Origin: Demequina sp. NBRC 110055
GTDB taxonomy: Bacteria > Actinomycetota > Actinomycetes > Actinomycetales > Demequinaceae
NCBI RefSeq assembly: GCF_002090135.1
Contig: NZ_BBRL01000010.1
Coordinates: forward strand, 1 to 64,000
DNA length: 64,000 nt
Reading direction: 5' to 3'
Positions 17,907 through 27,501 of the stretch are shown here, one piece after another (the stretch's first letter is position 1; the number at the start of each line of letters is the position of its first letter). Under the pieces are notes generated by a model, which worked only from the letters and a program-made list of their open reading frames with translations, searched no databases and was not told where the DNA came from. A program made the position numbers and the translations under genes.

Positions 17907-18737
17907 TCAGACTCGCGGCAACTGTTCCGCCATCACCTCGAGCGGAGCCTCGTGGCCCGTCATGAGTCGCACCTGCTCCCCCGCCTGGTGCAGGAGCATC
18001 CGTGTACCAGGCACAAAGACTCCTCCAGCCGCGGCCCATGCGAGCCCCAGCGGGGTCTCGAGCGGCGAGTACACGGCGTCCAACAGCACGGCGCCACGAC
18101 GTACGGACCCCAGAGCGGCACCCAAGGCGGCCCCGGCATCGGCCGGAACCGTGGAGACGACCGCCTCGGCATCGGCCAGGAAGGCTGGCGCGTCCTCGAG
18201 CGGCACGAACCGCGGCTCGACGCCCATCTTGGTCGCCGCACGCATGAGCCCGCCGGCGCGAGCGCGGTTGCGCACCGCCACCACGGGACGGGTGACGCCA
18301 ATGCGCCCTAGGGCGGCCAGGGCCGAGGTCGCCGTCGCTCCCCCGCCGATCACCACACCTTCCGAAGCGGACGAAACCCCGCCCTCGGCCAGCGCCGCCA
18401 CCACGCCGTGCACATCGGTGTTGGCCCCCACCAACTGCACGCGCGGCCCCACGGGCTGCACCACCACGGTGTTGATGGCGCCCACCAGCTTGGCCATGGG
18501 CTCGACGAACTCCACCAGGGGCAGCGCCGCAACCTTGAGCGGCATGGTCAGCGACAACCCGCCCCACGTGCCGTCGAGCGCGTCGATGAACGCCGGTAGC
18601 GACTCCTCGGTCACGTCGTACGCGTCGTAGGTCCAGTCCAGACCCAGCGCCGCATAGGCGGCGCCGTGCAGCGACGGCGACAGCGTGTGCGAAATGGGGT
18701 GGCCCAGCACGCCCGCCTTGCGCGGGCCGCTCGTCAC
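17907..18737 (-). CDS. aroE: Shikimate dehydrogenase
   Basis: Reduces 3-dehydroshikimate to shikimate. The GTG at 18737 with GAGGAG seven bases upstream gives 276 residues; a longer frame inside mltG is low-complexity Arg/Thr sequence and rejected. Motifs are HPISHTLSPSLHGAAY (shikimate-binding Ser pair), LTMPLKVAAL with the catalytic Lys, GANTDVHG with the catalytic Asp, and the nucleotide-binding GGGATATSAL. It follows mltG by 4 bp and is followed by the pilus genes, which separate it from aroC. Two GGCCGATGC motif copies encode Ala-Asp-Ala. Confidence 0.94.
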   Translation of the reverse strand: MTSGPRKAGVLGHPISHTLSPSLHGAAYAALGLDWTYDAYDVTEESLPAFIDALDGTWGGLSLTMPLKVAALPLVEFVEPMAKLVGAINTVVVQPVGPRVQLVGANTDVHGVVAALAEGGVSSASEGVVIGGGATATSALAALGRIGVTRPVVAVRNRARAGGLMRAATKMGVEPRFVPLEDAPAFLADAEAVVSTVPADAGAALGAALGSVRRGAVLLDAVYSPLETPLGLAWAAAGGVFVPGTRMLLHQAGEQVRLMTGHEAPLEVMAEQLPRV

Positions 18738-18741
18738 CGAC

Positions 18742-19887
18742 CTACTCCTCGTCGGACGACGACGAGTCGTTCTCCGCGATCCACGCCTGGAGCTGGTCCA
18801 CGTTCTTGAGGTGCTCGTCGTAGGTCTCGGCGTACACCGTCTCACCGGTGTTGAGGTTGACCGTTACGTAGTACAGGTAGTCGTGCTCCGCGGGGTTCAC
18901 GGCCGCCTCGATGGACGCCTCGCCCGGGTTCGCGATGGGACCCGGCGGGAGTCCGGCATACATGTACGTGTTGTACGGCGAGTCGATCTCGCGCTCCTCC
19001 GTGGTGGTGAACGCACCCTCCGACGGGCTGAGGTACTTGATGGTCGCGTCCAGCTGGAGCGGCATGTCGATCTCGAGGCGGTTGTAGATGACGCCGGCGA
19101 TCATGGGGCGATCCTCGTCGAGCTTCGCTTCCTTCTCGATGAGCGACGCCACGGTGACGATCTCCTGGCGGTCCTCCTCGGCGACGTCGTACTTGTCGAG
19201 CGTCTTGACCGTCTGAGCGATCATCGTCGAGAGCACCTCGGCCGGCTGCACGTCCGGCGTGAAGGTGTAGGTCGAGGGGAACAGCCAGCCCTCGAGGTTG
19301 CCGTCGGCAACCTCGGGCAGGCCCAGCGCGTCGGTGTCCTCGGCGATGGCCTCGACGTCCTCAAGCGAGTACTCGGTGAGGTTAGCGATCGACTGCAGGT
19401 AGTAGTCGACGCGGTAGCCCTCGGGAATCGTGATCTTCAGCTCGTCACGGTTCGCGGGGTCGAGCAGCGCGTCCATCGCATACTCGGCCTTCATTTCCTT
19501 CTGCATGAAGTAATAGCCGGGGGTAATGGACTGGGCCTCGTCGGGACGCGAGTTCGCCTCTTGGATGAACGCGTCCGTGGAGGCAACCACGCCGGCCTCG
19601 TACAGCGTCTGCGCGATGTCGTAGCCGGAGTCACCGGGCTCGATGACCACCTGAACAACGCCCTGGCCGGCGCCCTCGAAGTCGGCGACGGAGTCGTCGC
19701 CTCCGCCGCCCCCGAAGGAGCTCACGAAGTTGTACGCCACCGACATGCCGATGGCGAGCAGCACCACCGCGACCACCGAGATGATGGCGGTCCACTTACG
19801 CCTGGCCGCGCGTCGCTTCTGACGCTGCAGGCGTCGCAGGTCCAGCGACGTCGTCGTGGTCGACTCGGCCTCGAATAGATCAGTCAT
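18742..19887 (-). CDS. mltG: Endolytic murein transglycosylase MltG
   Basis: Membrane-anchored lytic transglycosylase (YceG family) that cuts nascent glycan strands and helps set their length. An ATG at 19887 preceded by GAGGGTGGAG is preferred, giving 381 residues; a GTG four codons upstream is possible. The N-terminus is cytoplasmic and basic, followed by one membrane helix (about 35-56), a LysM-like domain and the catalytic domain with the Glu in VASLIEKEAK and the conserved TYMYAGLPPGPIANPG and YYVTV. The order ruvX-mltG-aroE is conserved in Actinobacteria. Confidence 0.95.
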   Translation of the reverse strand: MTDLFEAESTTTTSLDLRRLQRQKRRAARRKWTAIISVVAVVLLAIGMSVAYNFVSSFGGGGGDDSVADFEGAGQGVVQVVIEPGDSGYDIAQTLYEAGVVASTDAFIQEANSRPDEAQSITPGYYFMQKEMKAEYAMDALLDPANRDELKITIPEGYRVDYYLQSIANLTEYSLEDVEAIAEDTDALGLPEVADGNLEGWLFPSTYTFTPDVQPAEVLSTMIAQTVKTLDKYDVAEEDRQEIVTVASLIEKEAKLDEDRPMIAGVIYNRLEIDMPLQLDATIKYLSPSEGAFTTTEEREIDSPYNTYMYAGLPPGPIANPGEASIEAAVNPAEHDYLYYVTVNLNTGETVYAETYDEHLKNVDQLQAWIAENDSSSSDEE

Positions 19888-20359
19888 CTCCACCCTCACG
19901 CGGGATCATCTCAGTCACCCTATCCAGATTTCCCCGACGTTCAATGTCCAACGCGCTTTCCAGGATCACCACGGCGGCTGCCTGGTCGATCACCTGACGC
20001 TGCTGCTTCGCGTTGCGTCCGGCCTGCCTCATGGAGGCCGATGCCGTGGTCGTCGAGAAACGCTCGTCCACCAAACGCACGGTCACCCCGCATCGTTCCG
20101 ACAGTTGCGTCGCGACGTCCCTGGCATCCTCGGCAGAGGTGCCCTGGGCGCCCGACAGCTTCCGGGGCAGGCCCACGAACACCTGCGTGGCCGCCTTGTC
20201 GGCGACGATCGCCGCCAACTCAGCCACAGCATCGGCCGTCTTGCCCTTCACGCGCTGCACCGTGGTGACCGGGAAGGCCATGAGGCCGTCCGGGTCCGAT
20301 GCCGCGACGCCGATGCGGACCGTGCCCACATCGACGCCCAGGCGTACTCCCCGTTCCAT
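19880..20359 (-). CDS. ruvX: Putative pre-16S rRNA nuclease YqgF/RuvX
   Basis: RNase H-fold protein of the YqgF family, implicated in 16S rRNA 5'-end maturation and sometimes called a Holliday junction resolvase-like protein. From the ATG at 20359 (AAGGAC upstream) it has 159 residues, with GVDVGTVRIGVAASD holding the first catalytic Asp, FVGLPRKLSGAQG, the VRLVDERFSTTTA segment with the Glu, and IDQAAAVVILE with the last Asp. It follows alaS by 7 bp and overlaps mltG by 8 bp. Confidence 0.93.
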   Translation of the reverse strand: MERGVRLGVDVGTVRIGVAASDPDGLMAFPVTTVQRVKGKTADAVAELAAIVADKAATQVFVGLPRKLSGAQGTSAEDARDVATQLSERCGVTVRLVDERFSTTTASASMRQAGRNAKQQRQVIDQAAAVVILESALDIERRGNLDRVTEMIPREGGDD

Positions 20360-20366
20360 GCAGTCC

Positions 20367-23027
20367 TTAGCCGCGCGCCTGAATCGCGTCGCGCACGGCG
20401 GTGAGCGCTTCGCCCACCTTGGCCGGGTCCTGACCGCCGCCCTGGGCGAGGTCGGGCTTGCCGCCGCCACCCCCGCCGAGGGTCTGCGCCGCGACCTTCA
20501 CGAGGTCGCCGGCGCGCACGCCCGCGTCGCGCGCGGGGCCGTTGGTGGCGATCACGATCTGGGGGCGACCGTTGATGACGGCCGATGCCGCCACCACCAC
20601 GGGGTTCGCGTCACCCAGGCGGGTGCGGACGTCCGTGACGAGCGTGCGCAGGTCGTCGGAGTCCGCCGCGGTCGCCGACTCGTGGGCGACGAGCTGGACG
20701 CCGTTGACGTCCGTCGCCGTGGCGACGAGGTCGCCGGCCACCTGCTGCATGGCCTGCGCGCGGTACTGCGCGAGCTGCTTCTCGGCGTCGCTGAGGCGCG
20801 TCAGCAGGCCGCCGATGCGGTCGCTGAGCTCCTCGGGGCGCGCCTTGAGTGTGCCGGTGAGCTCGGCGACGATCGAGCGCTCCTTGGCGAGGTGGCTGAA
20901 CGCGTCCGCGCCCACGAGCGCCTCGATGCGGCGCGCGCCGGAGCCGACGGAGCCCTCGGACGTCACCGTCAGGAGGCCGATCTGGCTCGAGTTTGCGACG
21001 TGGGTTCCTGCGCACAGCTCGCGCGAGAAGGGTCCGCCGATCTCCACCACGCGCACGCGGTCGCCGTACTTCTCGCCGAACAGCGCCATGGCGCCGAGGT
21101 TTTTGGCCTCGTCGAGGTTCATGACGTTGGTTGCGACCGGGAGTTCCTCGCGGATGGCGCGGTTGGCGATGCCCTCGATGTCCTCGCGGGCCATGGCCGA
21201 GACCGGATTGCGCCACGAGAAGTCGAGGCGCATATAGCCGGGCTTGTTGTAGGAGCCGGCCTGGTTCGCGTCGGTGCCGAGCGTCTCGTGGATCGCGGCG
21301 TGGATGAGGTGCGTCGCGGAGTGCGCCTTCGACGCATGGTGACGGTTGACGGCGTCGACCTCCGCGGAAACCTGGTCGCCCGCCGCGATCTCGCCCTCCG
21401 TCACGGTCACCGTGTGCACGATGACGTCCGCGACGGGCTTCTGCACGTCGATGACGTGGAGCGTCGCGTTAGCACCCCGGATCTCGCCGGTGTCCGCGTC
21501 CTGGCCGCCCGACTCCGCGTAGAACGGGGTCTCGGAGAGGATGACCTCGACGGTGTCGCCGGCGGTCGCCACGGGGACGGACACGCCGTCCTTGATCACG
21601 GCCGCGACGGTGGTCGCGAGGCTGAGTTCGTCGTATCCACGGAAGACGGTGGGCGTGAGGGCCTGGTAGACACCCACGTCCGCGTGGCCGCCCTTCTTGG
21701 CCTTCGCGTCGGCGCGGGCGCGCTCCTTCTGCTCGGTCATGAGCTGGCGGAAGCCCGCCTCGTCGACCGTAAGGCCCTGTTCGGCCGCCATCTCGAGGGT
21801 GAGGTCAATGGGGAAGCCGTGGGTGTCGTGCAGCTCGAACGCCGCGGAGCCGGGCAGGCTGGTGCGGCCGCCCTGCTTGGCCTTCTCCACCGCGGTGTCG
21901 AGGACGGTGGTGCCCTTGACGAGGGTGCGACGGAACGCGTCCTCCTCGGTGGCGGCGACGTTCGCGACCTTGTCGATGGTGAGGTCGAGCTCGGGGTACG
22001 AGGGACGCATGGACTCGTACGAGGTGCGCACGAGGGTCTCGATCGCGGGGTCCTCGACTCCCATGAGGCGCATGGCGCGCACAGTGCGGCGGATGAGGCG
22101 ACGCAGCACGTAGCCGCGGCCCTCGTTGCCGGGCGTGACGCCGTCGTGGATGAGCATCATCGACGAGCGGATGTGATCCGCGACCACGCGCATGCGGACG
22201 TCGTTGGTCTCGTCGGTCTTGTACGTGAGGCCGGAGAGCTCCTGCGCCTTCGCGATGACGGGGAACACCTCGTCGATCTCGTACATGTTGCCCACCCCCT
22301 GCTTGAGGTAGGCGATGCGCTCCAGGCCCGCGCCGGTGTCGATGGCCTTCTGGTCCAGCTCCTTGATGAGCGGGTAGTCCTTGCCGTCGCCCGCTCCGCG
22401 CAGGAACTGGTCGAAGACGAGGTTCCAGATCTCGAGGTAACGGTCGCCACCGGGGTCGACCGTGCCGCCGACAGCATCGGGACCAAACTCGGGGCCGCGG
22501 TCGTAATGCCACTCGGCGCAGGGTCCGGCGGGGCCGGGCTGGCCCGTGTCCCAGAAGATCTCCTCGCGGGTGAGCTTCACGATGTGCTCGGGGTCCACAC
22601 CGACGTTGGTGAGGGCGCTGAAGGCTTCCTGGTCCTCGTTCCAGATGGTCACCCAGAAACGCTCGGGGTCGAAACCGTACTTGCCTTCGCTCTCGGGACC
22701 CGTGAGGAGATCCCAGGCGAAGTCGATGGCGCCTTCCTTGAAGTAGTCGCCGAACGAGAAGTTGCCCAGCATCTGGAAGAACGTGCCGTGACGGGTGGTC
22801 TTGCCGACCTCCTCGATGTCCTTGGTGCGGATGCACTTCTGGACAGAGGCAATGCGCGGGTGCGGCGAGGTCTCGGTGCCGATGATGTACGGGATGAACG
22901 GCACCATGCCGGCGACGGTGAAGAGGAGGCTGGGGTCCGGCGAGACCAGCGGTGCGCTGGGCTCGATGTGGTGGTCCTTCGACTCGAAGTAGTCGATCCA
23001 GCGCTGCCTGACGTCAGCGGTGCGCAT
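20367..23027 (-). CDS. alaS: Alanyl-tRNA synthetase
   Basis: Charges tRNA-Ala and edits mischarged Ser and Gly. The ATG at 23027 with GGAGG five bases upstream gives 886 residues starting MRTADVRQRWIDYF; a longer frame upstream is rejected. Class II catalytic motifs (FTVAGMVPFIPYI, KCIRTKDIEEVG, HGTFFQMLGNFSFGDYF) occupy the first ~240 residues; the editing domain has the zinc ligands HSATHLIH and CAGTHV, and the C-Ala domain includes the DHHA1-type GGGGGGKPDLAQGGG. It follows rpsD. Confidence 0.97.
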   Translation of the reverse strand: MRTADVRQRWIDYFESKDHHIEPSAPLVSPDPSLLFTVAGMVPFIPYIIGTETSPHPRIASVQKCIRTKDIEEVGKTTRHGTFFQMLGNFSFGDYFKEGAIDFAWDLLTGPESEGKYGFDPERFWVTIWNEDQEAFSALTNVGVDPEHIVKLTREEIFWDTGQPGPAGPCAEWHYDRGPEFGPDAVGGTVDPGGDRYLEIWNLVFDQFLRGAGDGKDYPLIKELDQKAIDTGAGLERIAYLKQGVGNMYEIDEVFPVIAKAQELSGLTYKTDETNDVRMRVVADHIRSSMMLIHDGVTPGNEGRGYVLRRLIRRTVRAMRLMGVEDPAIETLVRTSYESMRPSYPELDLTIDKVANVAATEEDAFRRTLVKGTTVLDTAVEKAKQGGRTSLPGSAAFELHDTHGFPIDLTLEMAAEQGLTVDEAGFRQLMTEQKERARADAKAKKGGHADVGVYQALTPTVFRGYDELSLATTVAAVIKDGVSVPVATAGDTVEVILSETPFYAESGGQDADTGEIRGANATLHVIDVQKPVADVIVHTVTVTEGEIAAGDQVSAEVDAVNRHHASKAHSATHLIHAAIHETLGTDANQAGSYNKPGYMRLDFSWRNPVSAMAREDIEGIANRAIREELPVATNVMNLDEAKNLGAMALFGEKYGDRVRVVEIGGPFSRELCAGTHVANSSQIGLLTVTSEGSVGSGARRIEALVGADAFSHLAKERSIVAELTGTLKARPEELSDRIGGLLTRLSDAEKQLAQYRAQAMQQVAGDLVATATDVNGVQLVAHESATAADSDDLRTLVTDVRTRLGDANPVVVAASAVINGRPQIVIATNGPARDAGVRAGDLVKVAAQTLGGGGGGKPDLAQGGGQDPAKVGEALTAVRDAIQARG

Positions 23028-23091
23028 CCTGTCCTCCGTTACGGATGGTGCGGGCTCACGGGCCGTACGGCCCGGCTCCCCGGGTGAGGGT

Positions 23092-23121
23092 GGCATCGGC
23101 CATAGGACGGCGGCCGATGCC
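23092..23121. repeat. Inverted pair of the dispersed GGCCGATGCC motif
   Basis: GGCATCGGCC (23092-23101) and GGCCGATGCC (23112-23121) are perfect reverse complements with a 10-nt spacer, so the transcript can fold into a 10-bp hairpin between rpsD and alaS. It is one of three such inverted pairs in the window. Confidence 0.8.
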
Positions 23122-23160
23122 GGGGTCGGGTTTCGTACCCGACCCCGTCAAGTATGACAA

Positions 23161-23196
23161 AGCCGCTGGGCCCGGACGGACCGGAACCCAGCGGCT
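23161..23196 (-). terminator. Terminator-like hairpin after rpsD
   Basis: AGCCGCTGGG and CCCAGCGGCT form a perfect 10-bp stem with a 16-nt loop, 28 bp downstream of the rpsD stop. On the minus strand the stem is followed by TTGTCAT, a weak U-rich tail. It probably limits read-through from rpsD into alaS. Confidence 0.65.
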
Positions 23197-23224
23197 GAGT
23201 GTGTCTTGGGTGTACTGCGCTCGC

Positions 23225-23851
23225 TTAGCGGGCGTAGTACTCGACGACCAGCTGCACCTCGCAGGTCACGGGGACCTCGGCACGCTCGGGGCGGCGGACC
23301 AGCTTGGCGGTCAGCTTCTCGAGGGTGACGTCGAGGTAGTCCGGAACCTCGGGGAGCACGTCACGGTGCGCGCCGGCGGCGGCAGCCATGTAGGGCTCCA
23401 TGGTGACGGCCTTGGGCTTGACCTGGATGGTCTGGCCGGGCTTCACGCGGAACGAGGGGCGGTCGACGATCTGACCGTCCACGAGGATGTGGCGGTGCAG
23501 AACGGCCTGACGGGCCTGGAGGATGGTGCGGCCGAAACCGGCACGCAGCACCAGCGCGTCGAGACGCATCTCGAGGAGCTCGACGAACGCGTCACCGGTA
23601 CGGCGTGAGTCCTTACGGGCCTCCTCGAAGACACGGGTCATCTGCTTCTCACGCAGGCCGTACTGGGCGCGAAGACGCTGCTTCTCGCGCAGACGAACGG
23701 CGTAGTCGCTTTCCTTGCGGCGAGCGGTACGACCGTGCTCGCCGGGCGGGTAGGGACGCTTCTCGAAGTGCTTGACAGCCTTGGGCGTCAGAGCGAGGCC
23801 CAGGGCACGCGAAAGACGCACCTGGCGGCGCGCACGCTGTACTGAAGTCAT
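23225..23851 (-). CDS. rpsD: 30S ribosomal protein S4
   Basis: Primary 16S rRNA-binding protein of the small subunit. From the ATG at 23851 it has 208 residues; an upstream in-frame ATG would add eleven unrelated residues. The N-terminal part (KRPYPPGEHG) lacks the zinc cysteines, as in many Actinobacteria, and the S4 RNA-binding domain reads MRLDALVLRAGFGRTILQARQAVLHRHILVDG. It is monocistronic or heads the alaS operon; a leader of over 100 nt lies upstream in 23852-24026. Confidence 0.97.
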   Translation of the reverse strand: MTSVQRARRQVRLSRALGLALTPKAVKHFEKRPYPPGEHGRTARRKESDYAVRLREKQRLRAQYGLREKQMTRVFEEARKDSRRTGDAFVELLEMRLDALVLRAGFGRTILQARQAVLHRHILVDGQIVDRPSFRVKPGQTIQVKPKAVTMEPYMAAAAGAHRDVLPEVPDYLDVTLEKLTAKLVRRPERAEVPVTCEVQLVVEYYAR

Positions 23852-24026
23852 TCTTGGATGTTCCTTGCTTGTTGCCTCTGACATGAGGACGCGGTCGTCC
23901 CCACTCAGATCATGAGAGATGTCGCGGCGACAGCAGCCAACCGTCCGCGAGGGCTCAACTATGTTAGCAGGACTCGTGGTGGATGTCTCGGGTGCGACGC
24001 GCCGATGATGAGCGTGGCGCCGGCCG

Positions 24027-24413
24027 TCAAAGGTTCAAGGCCAGAACCAGGGCCGCGACCGCCATGATGGCAACGACAGGAGTCATGGTCGCACGCTCGT
24101 GGCGCGAGCGGGAGATGGCGTTGGGGACGATGTTGAGCGCCAGGATCGCGGTGAGGATCCAGATGGCGGCGGTATCCGTGGTGGCGCAGGTGAGGTCCGT
24201 GACACCCGCGGCCTCCAGCGTGATCCACGCCATGACCGCGTAGACCACGACGGTGACGGCCGATGCGATGCGCCACTGCCACGGCAGCGTGCCCTCATGT
24301 TGGCCGCCGAACGCGTAGCTCCCCAGCGGCGCACCACTCGCTAGGGCGATCTGAAACACCGCGAGGGCTGCGAGGAGTGCCAGCAGAATGACGGCGACAA
24401 AGGTCGCGAGCAT
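24027..24413 (-). CDS. Small four-helix membrane protein
   Basis: From the ATG at 24413 this gives a 128-residue protein with four hydrophobic helices (about residues 2-24, 45-65, 76-98 and 108-127) and a conserved-looking LASGAPLGSYAFGGQHEGTLP segment after the first helix. Similar small membrane proteins occur in many Actinobacteria, but I know no function. An open frame continues upstream into Arg/Ala-rich sequence made by the GCGC repeat at 24425-24520 and is not taken as coding. One GGCCGATGC motif copy lies inside. Confidence 0.7.
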   Translation of the reverse strand: MLATFVAVILLALLAALAVFQIALASGAPLGSYAFGGQHEGTLPWQWRIASAVTVVVYAVMAWITLEAAGVTDLTCATTDTAAIWILTAILALNIVPNAISRSRHERATMTPVVAIMAVAALVLALNL

Positions 24414-24424
24414 GGGCGGCAGGC

Positions 24425-24520
24425 TAGCGGATGGTCTCGCGCGGGCGCGGGCGCGGGCGCTGGCGCTGGCGCTGGTGCGCGTGTGCGGGCGCTCGTGACG
24501 GGCGCGGGCGGTGGTGACGC
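24425..24520. repeat. GCGC-rich low-complexity repeat
   Basis: A run of GCGCGGGCGCG / GGCGCTGGCGCTGG units in the 224-bp space between the small membrane protein and the HNH gene. It shares the GGGCGCTGG core with stretches at 32766-32785 and 39396-39520 and is rich in alternating purine-pyrimidine steps. Confidence 0.6.
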
Positions 24521-24637
24521 GTGCTGGCGCAGGTGACGCGCGAGAGGCGTCGTTCCCAGCCCGGCGAGCAGCATTCGCCCATCCCAAGATTTCGCGAGAC
24601 GCTCGCGGCGCGAGTCGGCTCTTGGTGGGCTGTTCCT

Positions 24638-26107
24638 ATGAGCTTTTCATCCGACGTCGACGCCCTGGCAGCCCAGGTGCGTGCCATGGGCAGTATCGGC
24701 GATGTGAGCAAACTCGCCGACGACGAGTTCCTGGGCGACCAGGCTTCGGTCGCGAAGCTGGTTCAGGCGTCGAACGCATTGCTCGCCCGCTATGCGGCCG
24801 AGCTGGCGAGGCGTTCGGGTCCGCACGCCATCGGCCGCGAGGACCTCGCCCGCAAACACGGCCACCGCTCCCCCGCGGGAATGATCGCCACCATCACCGG
24901 CGACACGATGGGTCACGCCCGCCAGCTCATCAACGCCGGCGGCGCCTGGCGTCCCCACGAGGACGCACCGAGACCTGTCGAGGTCACGAGCAACGGTGAC
25001 GACCGCAACGGCGCTGGCGATGGTGCGATCGACGCGAACCCGACGAATTCCCAACCGGCTCCGACCCCGGGCCCGCGGTACCCGCTCGTGACATCGGCCC
25101 AAGCGACCGGCGATCTGTCCATCCCCGCCGCGGGTGTCATCACGGAGGCACTGGACCGCATCGCTGAGCGGGTCGAGCGCACTGACCTTCCCGTCTACGA
25201 GTCACGATTCGTGAGCCGCGCTCGTACTCTCAACCTTCGCGAGGTCTACGCGATGGTCGACCAGGCCGAGGCGCTCCTCAAGGCCCCCGAGCTCCAGGCG
25301 CGCGAAAGGCTCGCGACCAAGAACCGATCCGTGACCTGGCGCGAGGAACACGACGGCATGTGGACGCTGACGGCGCGCCTCGACGTTCCATCCGCGGCAG
25401 CCGTGAAGACCACGATCGAGCAAATCGCCCGGCGACAGTTCCGCAACCGCCGCGACGGCGACCGCACCGAGCCCGACACGCGCACCACCGTCCAGGTCCG
25501 TGCCGACGCGCTCACGTGGCTATGTCGGCACGCCATCGCATGCAAGGAGACGGCAGCCCACGGCGTCGTCACCACGATAAATGTCCGCATGGACCTTTCC
25601 GACGTCATCGAAGGGGCCGGAGTCGCGACTATCGACGGGATGACCACGCCGGTCTCCGTCGCCACCATGCGCCAGCAGGCGTGCTCCGCGCAGTTCTTCC
25701 CACTGGTGCTCGGTGGCGACGCCGCCATCCTCGACGTCGGCGAAGCCGAACGCGGCTTCACTCCCGAACAGATCACCGCGATCGTCGAGCGGGACGGCGG
25801 ATGCGCCCGGTGCCATCTGCCACCCGAACACTGCGAGATTCACCACATCAAGTGGTGGTTCCGAGACAAGGGGAAAACCGATCTGGCCAACGGCATCGCG
25901 CTATGCGTGGGCTGCCATCACGACATCCACCGGGAAGAATGGGGCATCGAGATCAATGGCCGCGAGGTGTGGTTCATCCCACCCACATCCGTCGACCCCG
26001 CACGACGTCCACGACCCGGCGGACGCTTCGCGCTCGACATCGGCCGGGACCTCGCCGGGTACCCACGAGCCGTGCCGTCACCCGGCGCGGATGTCAGTGG
26101 CCACTGA
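24638..26107 (+). CDS. DUF222 / HNH endonuclease domain protein
   Basis: 489-residue protein starting MSFSSDVDALAAQV. The N-terminal two thirds match the DUF222 type common in Actinobacteria (TGDTMGHARQLINAG and LTARLDVPSAAAVKTTIEQIA). The C-terminal HNH domain has CARCHLPPEHCEIHHIKWW followed by NGIALCVGCHHDIH, containing the paired CxxC-type zinc ligands and catalytic His. Such genes occur in many diverged copies in actinobacterial genomes and may be selfish or defence-related; the physiological role is unknown. It is isolated on the plus strand with a weak ribosome binding site. Confidence 0.85.
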   Translation: MSFSSDVDALAAQVRAMGSIGDVSKLADDEFLGDQASVAKLVQASNALLARYAAELARRSGPHAIGREDLARKHGHRSPAGMIATITGDTMGHARQLINAGGAWRPHEDAPRPVEVTSNGDDRNGAGDGAIDANPTNSQPAPTPGPRYPLVTSAQATGDLSIPAAGVITEALDRIAERVERTDLPVYESRFVSRARTLNLREVYAMVDQAEALLKAPELQARERLATKNRSVTWREEHDGMWTLTARLDVPSAAAVKTTIEQIARRQFRNRRDGDRTEPDTRTTVQVRADALTWLCRHAIACKETAAHGVVTTINVRMDLSDVIEGAGVATIDGMTTPVSVATMRQQACSAQFFPLVLGGDAAILDVGEAERGFTPEQITAIVERDGGCARCHLPPEHCEIHHIKWWFRDKGKTDLANGIALCVGCHHDIHREEWGIEINGREVWFIPPTSVDPARRPRPGGRFALDIGRDLAGYPRAVPSPGADVSGH

Positions 26108-26145
26108 GACGCTCGGGCCATGATCAAGTGGAGATAGTCGCCACC

Positions 26146-27501
26146 TTAGGACTCGGTGCGCCCCAGCATGTCTCGGATGCGCGTCATGCGGTCAGTCACC
26201 GTGCGTTCGAAGCCGAACTCGGTGGGCCGGTAATACTGCGCTCCTCGCAATGCGTCGGGCAGGTACTCCTGGTGGGCGACACCGCCGGGTGCGTCGTGCG
26301 AGTACACGTAGTCCTTTCCGTGGCCGATGCGTTCGGCGCCCGCGTAGTGCGCGTCACGCAGGTGCTCGGGCACCACGCCGGCTTTGCCGGCGCGCACATC
26401 GGCGATCGCGGCATCGATCGCGCGATACGAACGGTTGGACTTCGGTGCCGTCGCCAGGTATGTGGTGGCCTCCGCGAGTGGGATGCGCCCCTCGGGCATC
26501 CCGATGAAGCTCACCGCATCGGCCGCTGCCTGCGCAATGACCAGGCCCTGAGGATCGGCCATGCCGATGTCCTCCGACGCCAAGATTACGAGGCGCCGCG
26601 CAATGAAGCGCGGATCCTCCCCCGCGACCACCATGCGTGCCAAATAGTGGAGCGCGGCATCGACGTCGGATCCCCGTACCGACTTAATGAACGCGCTGAT
26701 GACGTCGTAATGCTGGTCGCCCGACTTGTCGTAGGCGACGAGAGCGGCGTCCATGGTGCGCTCGGTGATCTCGGCCGTGATCTCCGGCAAAGCGTCAGGC
26801 GCGGTGGAGCCCTTGGCGAGTGCGGCATCGGCCACCGCCTCGAGAAGCGTGAGCGACTTGCGGGCGTCGGCGCCGGCCACGCGCAGGATGTGGTCTCGCG
26901 CCTCGGGCGCGAGCGTCACCCGTCCGCCGAGTCCGCGCTCGTCGGCGAGCGCGCGGTCGATCAGCGCTCCTAGGTCCTGGCTCGCGAGCGGCTGAAGCGT
27001 CAGGAGCAGTGACCGGGATAGCAACGGTCCGACAACCGAGAAGCTCGGGTTCTCGGTCGTGGCGCCAATGAGCGTGACCCAGCGGTTCTCGACCGCCGGC
27101 AGGAGCGCGTCCTGCTGGGTGCGTGTGAAGCGGTGGATCTCGTCTACGAACAGGACCGTCTCGCGCTCTCCGGTGGCGATGCGACGCTTGGAGTCGTCGA
27201 TGACGGCTCGCACATCCTTGATTCCCGCCGTGACCGCAGACAGTTCTACGAAGCGACGGGATCCAGCGACCAGGTACGCGAGCGTGGTCTTGCCCGTGCC
27301 GGGCGGACCCCACAGGATGACGGAGGTCGCGGGCGCGTTTTCCCCGACGAGGCGGCGGAGGGGGCTTCCCTCGGTCAGCAGGTGCGACTGTCCCACCACT
27401 TCGTCGAGGGCGCGCGGACGCATGCGAACCGCGAGCGGTGCGTTCGGGCCGGGCTCGGGAACGCCACTGCCGGTGCGCTCGGTGGATTCGAACAAGTCCA
27501 T
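26146..27501 (-). CDS. rarA: Replication-associated recombination protein A (RarA/MgsA)
   Basis: AAA+ ATPase acting at stalled replication forks. From the ATG at 27501 it has 451 residues: Walker [11 protein letters not shown], Walker [11 protein letters not shown], sensor 1 GATTENPSF and Arg finger region SRSLLL, then the tetramerisation and C-terminal domain with [22 protein letters not shown] and [15 protein letters not shown], characteristic of the family. The open frame upstream of 27501 runs through a GC-alternating noncoding stretch. It is the only gene in its local minus-strand unit. Confidence 0.95.
   Translation of the reverse strand: MDLFESTERTGSGVPEPGPNAPLAVRMRPRALDEVVGQSHLLTEGSPLRRLVGENAPATSVILWGPPGTGKTTLAYLVAGSRRFVELSAVTAGIKDVRAVIDDSKRRIATGERETVLFVDEIHRFTRTQQDALLPAVENRWVTLIGATTENPSFSVVGPLLSRSLLLTLQPLASQDLGALIDRALADERGLGGRVTLAPEARDHILRVAGADARKSLTLLEAVADAALAKGSTAPDALPEITAEITERTMDAALVAYDKSGDQHYDVISAFIKSVRGSDVDAALHYLARMVVAGEDPRFIARRLVILASEDIGMADPQGLVIAQAAADAVSFIGMPEGRIPLAEATTYLATAPKSNRSYRAIDAAIADVRAGKAGVVPEHLRDAHYAGAERIGHGKDYVYSHDAPGGVAHQEYLPDALRGAQYYRPTEFGFERTVTDRMTRIRDMLGRTES

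Noticed and set aside
17907..18845. Longer AroE with 36 extra N-terminal residues
   Set aside because: The extension is Arg/Thr/Ser-only sequence within mltG, and GTG 18737 has a good ribosome binding site.
20013..23087. A 1024-codon open frame on the plus strand opposite alaS
   Set aside because: Composition is a mirror of alaS in a GC-rich genome; no ribosome binding site or recognisable domain.
24027..24587. Longer form of the small membrane protein
   Set aside because: The upstream part is translated GCGC repeat (Ala/Arg/Ser), not conserved protein.
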